64,000 nucleotides of DNA. Source: Coenobita brevimanus. Lineage: Eukaryota; Arthropoda; Malacostraca; Decapoda; Coenobitidae. The position numbers and the translations under genes are program-made. How positions within the stretch are numbered: position 1 is the stretch's first letter; each line of letters opens with the position of its first letter. Below the pieces are notes generated by a model, which searched no databases, was not told the origin of the DNA, and worked only from the letters and a program-made list of their open reading frames with translations. Location of the stretch: positions 26,173,712-26,237,711 of the forward strand of contig CM064632.1 in assembly GCA_032717465.1 (NCBI GenBank), in the 5' to 3' direction. Shown here piece after piece: positions 54,778 through 64,000 of this stretch.

Positions 54778-55024
54778 ATCAGATTTGTGCTCCTGTCCCC
54801 CAAACTCCGCTATCATCCCGTACTGTAATCATTTACTGTATGAGCGTTCTGGTGTTTTATTCAAGCTAAAATCTGAGGGAAATCCCAGCAAGCAAAGGCA
54901 TCAAAACTGTACTGATTAACCTCACTACTGCCTCGGGACACCATCCTCTCTTTAATAGTAAAGGTACTTCCCTGCTCCTGCCATTTTTATTCAGGTTACT
55001 TCTTTTTCTGTAGCTGGAGATCTT

Positions 55025-55445
55025 AATCCTGTAAAGGGGTGGCCACAGACAAATCGCCTCCACGTTGCCTTGTCCTCTGCCATTAAGTTGCCCTCCCTCC
55101 AACTCCACAATCCTCTCTCGTAAATCTCTCTATTCCTCCATCTCTTCCTTAGTCTCGCCCTCTCCTTCTCACCCTCCACCCATGCACATAAGTTTTCTAG
55201 TTTGTCTTTCATTCTCCATCCTATCCACATGGCAAAACCAACTCAGCATTTCCCTTAAAGCATTCAGTTAACACTCACTTTTTCATTTGTCTGTCTGACT
55301 CTCCAGTCAACTCCACATGCCCCTCTCAAATAACACATTGCCACTGCTTTCACTCCTGGCCAGTGTCCTTCCAGCAGGGTCCAGGCTTCACTTCCTTACG
55401 TCAGATTGAGAGTCAGTATTCTCATGCAGTAACATTTTCCCCTTC
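55025..55445 (-). pseudogene. 3' fragment of the LINE family at 50088
   Basis: The minus strand keeps AFAGTLPGRTLAR-like degraded sequence and, at the left, WRRFVCGHPFTG, parallel to the end of the 50088 copy. The plus strand shows the parallel words GGTGGCCACAGACAAATCGC, CATCCTATCCACATGGC and CCAGCAGGGTCCAGGCTTCA. RT core is absent and several indels break the frame. Confidence 0.8.
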
Positions 55446-55904
55446 ATATTCACTTTCCCATTTTGTCCATAACCAGTTTTCTTCCTTTGAGGGGAAATCA
55501 ATTTCGTTCATAAATATTTTCATCAACTCTGATGATAATGGTTGCACATGAGTTTAATTCTGGCTGACGGTTTGCTATAAATAAAAATAACACAAGTTGT
55601 AGTAACTTTAATACTGCGAAACCCTTCCCTCCGAATCTTGAAGTATATACAACTCAAGAATCACGGAAAAAGTCTGGGACGCCAAGACAGGGCCTCAGAA
55701 ATCTAAGAGCGAAAGTTCCATGTCAAAATCTAGCAGATCAGGCGGACTTTCAGGCGGAAGAACAGCGAGGAAGTGCAATCAGCCGGAGGTCTGGGCATAC
55801 ACGTCCCTCCATCCTTCAGTCATAGGTGATACTTAGGTTTCGTAGCATCTTTTTCTTTGCGATTTATTATGCCTATTCATTATCATGATTACTGTGTCGT
55901 CGTC
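55446..55904. other. Unassigned sequence
   Basis: AACCAGTTTTCTTCCTTTGA at 55469 recurs at 60320, so part of it is a dispersed repeat. No gene. Confidence 0.5.
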
Positions 55905-56020
55905 CTCATCGTCATATCTTCCTCACCTTCTTCTTCATCATCATCATCACCGTCGTCATAGTCGTCTTCATCTTCATCTTCATATCCATAATCATCTTCG
56001 TCACCTTCATCATCATCATC
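55905..56020. repeat. TCA/TCT/TCG trinucleotide tract
   Basis: Mixed TCA, TCT and TCG triplets; the minus strand reads as Asp/Glu-rich frames that have no other support. Confidence 0.9.
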
Positions 56021-56094
56021 GTCTACATAAACCCGTACTCTAGGGGGCGTATAAGGCGTACAAGCATTTCTTCCTAAGCGATTTGTTTTAATTT

Positions 56095-57930
56095 TATTTT
56101 TTATTAATGCAAGGAAAAGGAAACGAAAGGTCAGGAGTCCGCAAATCGTTCCTTCCAAGAAAAAAACAAAAACAATATAACAGAGTGCCAAATTCAAGAT
56201 CCGTTGATTTCGAGATGCATGGACACATTGCCTTCGAAAGACTGGAGATCATTGGAAGTAGGAAATACAGACAGAGCGAGACAGTTCCAGAGTTGACCTG
56301 TTGCATAAATGAAGGACTGAGAGTAACTGTTAACTCTTGCATTAGAGAGGTGGACAGAAAAGGGATAAGAGTTTGTTGCTAGATGGGTGCAACGCGCACG
56401 TCGTAGAGGTGGAGGGATGCATGCAGACAGCTTAGAGGAGCAGTGACCATTGAAGTAGCGATAGAAAAGAGATAAAGATGCAACAGTGCGGCGAGGAAAC
56501 AGATGTTGAAGGGAGCCAGTATGAGAAGGAGAGTTAAAGAGCCGGAAAACTTCTGACGCCACCTTGTTGAGAAGAGCTGTATGTGGGGAGCCTTCCCACA
56601 CATGAGATCTGTACTCTACACAGGGGCAAACTTTATAAAATCCATGTATAAAGTCAAATATTGTGCAGGGGTAAAGAGGGTCCAGAGTCGGCTTAGTACA
56701 CTTAACCTCTTGGAAGCAGATTTTGCAAGAGATATTTTAAGGTCTTTCCAAGATAAATCCCGAGAGAATGAAACCCCAAGTATGTTTAAAGATGATGCAG
56801 GATTGAGCCGGAGTTTATTAAGCATTAACGGGTACTCCTGTGGAAGATTTTGCCGGGTTGATAGGTGTAAGAACTGAGTCTTTCATGCATTAAAAACACG
56901 ATTACTTTTACTCCAGTCAGAGATACAAGCCAAGTCAGACATTAGGTGTGCCATAGCCTCATCTCTTGTTCGTTGAAGCAACTGCTGAGATGGACGTTGC
57001 GGGAACCGAATGGAACGGTGAAGGGTGGAATCATTAGCATATGAGTGGACAGTGGTAGATGTACAGCTTAGATCATTGATGAATAAAAGGAAGACAGTTG
57101 GTGATAAGACAGAGCCCTGAAGAACACCACTGTTGATAGATCTATGAGAAGAATGGTGACCATCCATAATAGCAACTATAGAACGACCAGAAAGGAAGCT
57201 ATAGATGCAAGCACAGATGGATGAAAACCGGAAGAGGGCAGTTTGGAAATTAAAAAGTGTAGACACAGGAAGCAATTGGGTGATAGAGGGTTAGGAATGG
57301 TCATCCTTCTCTGGGGCAGGCTGAATGAGAGCAAACTTCCAGCAAGAAGGATAGGTACAAGTTTATAGACAAGGGCAAAAGAGTTTACCTAGGCAGGGTG
57401 TAAGCACAGAAGCACAGTTCTTGAGTCAACAGGAGGGAGCCCATCAGGCCCATATGCCTTTTTAGTACTGAGGCCAGCGATAGCAGAAGATATATCAGTT
57501 GAAGAAATTTTAATGTCAAGCATGAGGAAGTCAAAGGGGGGAAGTGATGGAGGAACAGCACTGGAATTGTCTAAGGTGGAATTAGAGGAGAAAGTCTGAG
57601 CGATCTGCTTTATTAGTAGGCTAAAAGAAATAGCTACAGAGTCATCAGAGTAGAAAAGAGGAGGGAAGGATGATCAGGTAAAATTGTTAGTAAGGTTTTT
57701 GGCAAGGTGCCAAAAGGAGCGGAAAGAATTCGGGTTGGAGAGTTGAGAGCATTTAGTATGGATGAAATTATTATTAGCAGAGCGAAGGACAGACTTAGCA
57801 CAATGTCGAGCAGAAACACAAAAAAGATGTTATTCACGGGTGAGTTGGCTCCGATACCTTTTATAGGCCCTATCCTTGTTGTGAACAGCACTAGGACATG
57901 CCGTACATTCCGCATACGTTAAATTTCTCT
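56095..57930 (-). pseudogene. Longest copy of the Jockey-like LINE, internally deleted
   Basis: The right part (57300-57930) carries the region upstream of the RT core (SFRSFWHLAKNL-like and AYGPDGLPP-like words in shifting frames). A segment around 57240-57300 joins it abruptly to the RT core: SFLSGRSIVAIMDGHHSSHR, INSGVLQGSVLSPTVFLLFI, HSYANDSTLH and DEAMAHLMSDLACISDW. In HSYANDSTLH the first Asp of the catalytic Y-x-D-D is Asn. Then LRLNPASSLNILGVSFSRDL, RLWTLFTPAQYLTLYMDFI and the C-terminal VHLSNARVNSYSQSFIYATG region follow, stopping near 56194. The 3' untranslated part ends near TTCCTTGCATTAAT. Multiple frameshifts. Confidence 0.85.
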
Positions 57931-58129
57931 TCTATGTTTGTATAATTTAAGCGTGGAAATTGGCTGCAGGCAAAAGACACACGAGATTGTTAACCTGCCA
58001 CATCCACAAGTAACCCGTTAAAGAAAAATGAATTAGGCCGCTTCCTAAGGCGACGAAAAGATAAGATGGTTTTATTCGGGTGATGCCCCCACTCGCTTCA
58101 TCGTAGGTCTTGCGGTGTGTTTGACTTTC
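57931..58129. other. Unassigned sequence
   Basis: No feature recognised. Confidence 0.5.
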
Positions 58130-58510
<381 letters not shown>

Positions 58511-58589
58511 CATAGGAAGCCCTCTGCGAAACAGCAGCTTCGTGGACAGAGAGTGAATTTAGTTGTGAGATTGACGGTCGAAAAGTTAC

Positions 58590-58995
58590 CTACCAAGACA
58601 ACTCCTCTTCTCTCTCTCTCTCCTTTTCTTTTTTCTCCCCTCTCTTTCCTCTCCCCTTTTTCCTTTCCCATCCTTATCTTCTCACTCCTCTGTCCTTATC
58701 TTTCCTTTCTCCTGTCTCTCCTCCTCTCTCCCTCGTCCCTCTTTCTGCACACTTTTTTCCTCTACATTTCTTCTCTCCTTTCTCCTCTCTCTTTCTGTCT
58801 CTTCTCACTCCTCTCTCTTTTGTTATGTTTCATCTCCTCTCGCCTCTCCTATATCGTTTCATTATCCTCACTTCTTCTTTTCCTCTTTTCTCCTCTCTCC
58901 CCCCTCCTCTCCCTTCCTCTCACCTTCCTCATCTCCTTTTTCCTTCTCTCTCCCCCCTCTCCTCTCCCCTCCTCTTGCTTCCCTCTTTTCCTCTC
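58590..58995. repeat. Polypyrimidine tract (TCTCC-rich)
   Basis: Nearly pure C/T with CTCTC, TCCTC and TTCC words; the 161-codon plus-strand frame (Ser/Leu/Phe) is low complexity. Confidence 0.9.
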
Positions 58996-59148
58996 TGATG
59001 CAACAAACAGCAACGTCTGCAACTGCAACTCGCGCTAACTAGTGACATCCTTTATCTGGACCGCGAGAGAAAAACACTGGCGACGGTGCAACTCGGTGAA
59101 AACAGTGCTGGTCCCTCTGGCTGGCTGCAGGATTGGTGGGGACGCCGT

Positions 59149-59149
<1 letters not shown>

Positions 59150-59179
<30 letters not shown>

Positions 59180-59470
59180 TGTGTGGGTATTGTAATGTTA
59201 CGTGGGGAGGTGTGATGTATGGTGTGGCATGGTGTGGTTCCGTAGTATAGTATGGCATGGTATTGTGTAGTATTGTATGGTGTGGTGTTGTGTGGTGAGG
59301 TGAGGTGTGGTATGGTATGGTATGGTATGGTGATGTGGTGTGGTGCGGTGTGGAGTTGTATAGTATGGTGATGTGGAGTGGTGCAGTGTGGTGTACTATG
59401 TTATGATGATGTGGTGTAGTGCGGTTTTGTGTAATATGATATGGTATGGTGTGGCATGGTCTGGAAACTT
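59150..59470. repeat. (GA)n then TGGTA/TGTGG pentanucleotide tract
   Basis: (GA)n at 59150-59176. From 59195 the plus strand is built of TATGG, TGTGG, TGGTG words with almost no C. Confidence 0.9.
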
Positions 59471-60039
59471 ACGGAACCCAGCGGCACTCACAATAACCCC
59501 ACAGACTTACGTACTCCATAAAACCTTCCGGGATTTACGATAACCGGACGATCTCGCCTGATTTACGATACTCCAGTGAACTTTTAGGACCGTAGGATGC
59601 CATACCGTCGCAGGATTTAAGACCCGCTGTAAAATGCAATCAGCTGAATACAGTGTTTGGAGGATTTATTTCGTGTATTCTGTCCCGATTTATTTTCTCG
59701 TGTTGTATGCAGAGTGGTTCATATGTAACACCGCACTTAAACTCCGCTGGGCGATTTTCGTATTGTGGGGACGGCATAGCGTTGTTAGTATCTTCCCTGC
59801 GTCATTTATTCTTTTCCTACTTCAACTCTTTATTCATTTCCTGCTCCCAGTTCCACAACCACACCCATACTGGCAGACTGAGCCATCCTTCTAACACATT
59901 AGATACCACCAGGTGAGTTTCTTGGGGAATCCTATTTATGGACCACTCTGTATTTATTTTCTAGATAAGGCTAGTCATCCCTTTCTTTATGTTTCGGTAA
60001 CTTAGCAAAAAAAGAAAGAAAGAAAAAAAAAAGACAGCT
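59471..60039. other. Unassigned sequence
   Basis: GGATTTACGATAACC and TGATTTACGATACTCC at 59530-59575 hint at a small duplication. No gene. Confidence 0.5.
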
Positions 60040-60260
60040 CTACAATTTTTACTCTAACTTTGCCTAAAATTGCCATCTCACCACCTTCAATGCTGAGTTG
60101 TAGCAAGAGTTTAACGTTAGAATACGATGTTGATCACTAAAAATTGCTTTGGAAGGGATGTAGAGTCGTAGTAGTCTTTTTCTGCCACTGAGCTACGCGA
60201 AATAAGCTGCAAAAGGACGAATATTTGGCCAGGTTAGCGTGAAAGGAATATAGCACCATT
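60040..60260 (-). repeat. Copy 5 of the ~200-bp dispersed repeat, inverted
   Basis: Reverse of the family: TTACTCTAACTTTGCCTAAA, AATGCTGAGTTGTAGCAA, AAGGGATGTAGAGTCGTAG, TCTTTTTCTGCCACTGAGC and TACGCGAAATAAGCTGCAAA. It gives the fullest sequence on the side that other copies lack. Confidence 0.75.
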
Positions 60261-60458
60261 TTACGCTCTTAGAGATGTAGGGGCACGAGGCTAGGCTACC
60301 AAAGTCTAGTTGCAACTGACCAGTTTTCTTCCTTTGAATTACGTGATCAAAAACAATATATATATCATCGTATTGAAGTTATCAGTCCAGCATTATGATA
60401 AATGTCCAGCTTTCATTTACCCGTGAAAAAAAAAACCTTTGCAGGTCTGTCACTGTGG

Positions 60459-60682
60459 GCCGGTATTCTCGTTGGTTGAGGTAGGCCATAACGCCTTTAC
60501 CTAAGTGATTTATTTTGTCATTTACACCCTACTGTCCTCTTCTGTTACTTAAATCCATCCAATATTCCCATTCTGTGCATAATTAACATACAAAAGGATA
60601 TTAAGCAACCATATCCAAAAATAAATAGCTAAGGCAGATGTGTTAGGGAACCTCCTTACCGGACGTATTTACGGGCCTAGGA
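60459..60682. mobile_element. MITE, same family as 33687-33901
   Basis: Left end GGGCCGGTATTCTCGTTGG, right end CCGGACGTATTTACGGGCC, with inner arms ATAACGCCTTTACCTAAGTG and GGCAGATGTGTTAGGGAACC. The interior is uninterrupted and shows the empty version of the nested site at 36880-37495. Confidence 0.8.
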
Positions 60683-60802
60683 CATTCTAAGCACAAAACC
60701 ACCGAATGTTTGTTATAATAAATGACTCACTATATAGGGTATACGTAGGCAGAATTACAACAGAGCACCGAAACCTCAGTCACTCGGTAAAAGCTGAAAA
60801 AA

Positions 60803-60804
<2 letters not shown>

Positions 60805-60881
<77 letters not shown>

Positions 60882-60932
60882 TGAAAATATAAACTCATAA
60901 AAATCGCAAAAAAAGTTCAAAAGTATTTAATT

Positions 60933-61010
<78 letters not shown>
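60805..61010. repeat. (AT)n and (GA)n microsatellites
   Basis: (AT)n at 60805-60879; (GA)n at 60932-61010 with one GGGA break. Confidence 0.98.
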
Positions 61011-61011
<1 letters not shown>

Positions 61012-62396
61012 TTCCTTATGACGCACAGTGAAACAGAACTCTGAAAACCAAGTCAGCTATTAAGAAAAGTAAAAAAACACATATGTAAAAAAGCAAAAAA
61101 GCCAGCAAAAGAACAAAAACCGGGAAAACTAATATTATTCACTTAACACGTATGAACTGGATCAGATCACGAACTACACCGCCTCCCTCTTCGTCCTTTT
61201 CAACCTACAACACAGACAAAACCAGTAGACTAACAGCCTCCTTAACAATATATGATAACAAAAGCCCACGAGAAACAGAACTCCTGAAATAAAACACTCG
61301 AAAAATGCAGCAAATGACATTAATATAATCCAAAACAATTACTCAAATAAAAACAGAAAAAAGAAACCACACAGTAAACACTTAACGCTTTTGTAGGATA
61401 CCACATCAAGAAACAAAGCAAAATCTCTTGAGTTTTCATCTCCCCGTCGCGACTTTATCTGTGAAGAAACTAAATCATTCATAAAAAAGAACCATAATCC
61501 GACAAAGCACTAAAAGTACTGACCGACATAAATTAATAATGGTAATAATAAAAATAATAAAAGAAAAACAATGAGCCCCCAAATTAAACATTTTAAACTA
61601 GATAGTACTGGGGAAAAAAAGTAACTGAAAAGGACCCCAACAAAACAGCTTGTAAAAATCGCAAAATAAGTAAAAATTCGGCTCTGGAAGCCCACGAATA
61701 AACATCACAACTCCTCTTCTGGTCTCCCTGTCGCGGTCACTCTTGGGAAAACACTCGCTCACGACCCCGGCAACGAGTTCGGGTGGGGGGGGGGAGGGAC
61801 GCTAGGACATCGGAAATACAATGGCCTTTCCTCATACATACAGAGTGGCGGAGGTTAGGGGGAAGGAGGGGGGGAGGGTTGGCTGGATGAGGGCGCTAAA
61901 TTGCTAACCATGGAATTCCTCAATATTTTGTCGTAATATCTTTTTTCTTGTTACCACCACACCACTGCATTTATATGGAATGGGGCTGGCTGGTTGGTGC
62001 TAATTCGTCAGTCTCCTAATTCAGTAAGGACGCTGTTTATCATTCGTGTTAGTCTTGCCACCACCAGATTGATTTTATTTAGTCAGTTGATTCATTGGTT
62101 CGTGGATGATATTTTTAGCACTTATTTCGCTCAGTTCATTGGCCTTTTTATTTTTTTTTAGAGGGGAGTTTTTTTTTTTTTTTTTTTTTCAACACCTGTC
62201 ATGCTGAGGCTCGTTCTGCAAGCGACATGGAAGATTTTGTAATACCTTTTCCATATCGATTTACACTGTACTTTACACCTACATATCCTTTACTCTGTAG
62301 TGTGGTATTAGCAGATTCTGTGTCGATATCATAACAGTATAGGCCTAAATAAAGTACAGGAGATTATTATTGTCCTGTCTCGTTATTAGAGGACTA

Positions 62397-62399
<3 letters not shown>
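61011..62399. other. Unassigned AT-rich sequence
   Basis: Poly-G at 61783-61792 and poly-T at 62169-62189. TATCGATTTACACTGTACTTTAC near 62258 resembles the arm of the 33687-type MITE. No gene recognised. Confidence 0.5.

Positions 62400-62443
<44 letters not shown>
62400..62443. repeat. (ATT)n microsatellite
   Basis: Uninterrupted apart from one TAATTA near the end. Confidence 0.97.
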
Positions 62444-62448
<5 letters not shown>

Positions 62449-62489
62449 ATTAACCTATGTCTGTCATACGCAAGCTTTCTATAATATTA

Positions 62490-62800
62490 CCGTCTTTTGT
62501 CACGGATCTCGTCCACCTGTTGCACTGATTAATCCTCATTCCTAATTACTACCACCTCCAGCTAACCTCATGTCTGTTTAATCATACTGGTCCGTTTCAT
62601 TATTTTCCCCCATTTCTTTCATATTAATCCTCATTCCACATCATTATGATCTTCTGTTAAAACTGGCCTTTGTCATTATTGTCGTCCACCTGTTAATCCA
62701 TATACATCATTACAATCACCTCCAGTTAACCTAGATCTACACTAATTGCTCTTTTCTCTTGTCGCAGGTATGTATGAAAGGTATTGATGTCTCATACGGT
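62490..62800. repeat. CACCTGTT-type repeat, about three diverged units
   Basis: GTCCACCTGTTGCACTGATTAAT, a shorter TTCATATTAATCCTCATTCC and GTCCACCTGTTAATCC each begin a unit that goes on to a TTA-TACCACCTCCAG-TAACCT segment. The last unit ends CACTAATTGCTC, GTCGCAGGTATGTATGAAAGG, which aligns with 36760-36800. Confidence 0.7.
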
Positions 62801-62817
62801 AAGATGACTCCTTGAAT

Positions 62818-62922
62818 TCTTTTTCTTCTTTTTCTTTTTCTTTTTTTTTCTTCTTCTTCTCATAATCATCATCATCATCGCCTTCTTCTTCTTCTTCTTC
62901 TTTTTCTTCTTCTTTGGGCTGC
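62818..62922. repeat. CTT-rich tract
   Basis: TTCTTCTTC and TTTTTCTTT words, with a short CATCATCATC run. The minus strand gives a Glu/Lys-rich open frame without support. Confidence 0.9.
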
Positions 62923-64000
62923 AGGAAAGTCTGAGTATTTATATTCCTTTGATAAATTGACATGAGAATTTCTGAGGAGTCACATTTGCTCCTCTTCCCT
63001 ATTCGTACATTCTCAGCACGAGGAGGGGTTTTATCACGCCATCATTCTACCTCTTTATGCAGTGAGCCACAAATTAATGTAGATACAGATTCACCCCCGT
63101 ATCATTAACCTCTTCGGTCCAATGATGTGTAATGTATGTTCTCCGTGGTGCCTCCAAAACAATTTATGTAACTTGAGACATTCAGATAAGTGAGTGATTA
63201 GACAGTCTTCATTAACCCGGTCATTACCAAAGATCATTCCTAATATGAATGAAATAAACTGGAGGAACCACGATTATACAAAATACTTCAATAGAACACC
63301 ATACTGAAGAGGTAAAAATTATAGAGCGTGAAGGCGTGAACAAACCCTATTTTTTTTTGTCAGACCATCCCGGGAGCCAGACCTAAAAACACCTTTGTCA
63401 CTGAATTGCGTATTTACTGCGTTACTGAGGCACCGACTATCGTACGTCAGCCAGACAGTCCAGTACTCAGAACACTTATTGTACATTGTCATACCATGGA
63501 ACTTGTTGACTGTCGTGAGTTTTTAGGTTAGGTAGATTTGAAATTTTAAGCATTTGATGATCTGCCTGTAGAAATTTATATAGGAGGATGAAATCTGATT
63601 GGATGATTTTGGAAGAGGTTCGGTGTCGCTATAGGACGTGCGATTTTTTTTTTTTTTTTAATGCTTTTCAAATATTTCAACTAATTTTTGGTAAGTTTTC
63701 ATTACTTTGGGTTTAGATAGGTTGGAGTTGGAGTTTTGGTGAGATAGGTGTGTCATGAATTGGAAGGTAGCCAGTAAAGAAGATTCGATCCTACTACCAT
63801 AACTGAGGCCCATCGACTTAAATGCAGCTACTTCTTGGTACTCAAGTTATGGTAGTGGCCCAGTCCCTTCCGGTGAAAACAAACCACCTGCCATTATAGC
63901 CATCTTACCTTGCTCCTGGAATGTCCCTGTATGTCCCTGTGATGTCCCTATCCCCTCACACGTACCCTTCACCCATCACGCCCCCCACCTTTCCCGCTCG
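62923..64000. other. Unassigned sequence, one inverted repeat
   Basis: Poly-T at 63645-63660. ACTACCATAACT at 63794-63805 is inverted at 63844-63855 (AGTTATGGTAGT). No gene or known repeat recognised. Confidence 0.5.

Noticed and set aside
62755..62775. Acceptor splice site (TTTTCTCTTGTCGCAG then GT)
   Set aside because: It is a plausible polypyrimidine-AG, but it lies in a repeat family, the following frame is not coding-like, and no partner exon was seen.

Overview
The window looks like non-coding, repeat-saturated nuclear DNA of an invertebrate animal, most likely a decapod crustacean. The evidence is indirect: very dense di-, tri- and tetranucleotide microsatellites, tRNA-derived SINEs, Jockey-type LINE remnants and short inverted-repeat elements of the kind typical of decapod genomes. 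No host protein-coding gene, rRNA or true tRNA gene could be supported. Most long open frames are products of period-3 repeats that never meet a stop codon. All recognisable protein homology belongs to transposable elements, and almost all of it is broken.

Layout. 1-3966 is a ~4 kb imperfect (ACC)n array. 4003-8301 holds a 162-bp tandem repeat with TGACCT-type motifs, dinucleotide tracts and small local duplications. 8302-24073 is the centrepiece: a tandem LTR-retrotransposon array on the minus strand with four LTRs and three internal regions (LTR-internal-LTR-internal-LTR-internal-LTR, period about 4.92 kb). Each internal unit has a primer-binding site, a broken gag, and a broken protease followed directly by an integrase zinc-binding region; integrase core, RT and RNase H are absent. 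A tRNA-derived SINE lies inside LTRs 1-3, while LTR 4 shows the empty site. 24074-28035 is minisatellite DNA, SINE copies and a ~1 kb GGAA-rich purine tract.

28322-42520 contains two fragments of a Jockey-like LINE (29597-30630 and 41895-42520), SINEs, a short-element family with terminal inverted repeats (33687-33901, 36880-37495, 38960-39172; another at 60459-60682), an inverted pair of ~130-bp repeats, and a recurrent ~200-bp repeat (five copies in the window). 42540-50087 is mostly microsatellite, a tRNA-type SINE, a 1.7 kb polypyrimidine tract and two Tc1/mariner-like MITEs. 50088-51545 is a 5'-truncated LINE of a second family, intact except for one frameshift, with a shorter fragment at 55025-55445. 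53215-53725 is a 33/66-bp dimeric minisatellite. 56095-57930 is the longest copy of the Jockey-like LINE. The last 6 kb is simple repeat, short-element copies and unassigned AT-rich DNA.

How the parts relate. The three LTR-element units can be read as a recombination record. Unit 2 matches unit 3 on its left and unit 1 on its right, with the switch inside a ~35-bp interval near 15778-15811, and LTRs 2 and 3 are nearly identical hybrids. This fits two rounds of unequal crossing-over from a single insertion. LINE and SINE 3' tails, nested insertions and MITEs explain much of the rest. Coordinates of repeats without sharp ends are approximate, because everything was read by eye.
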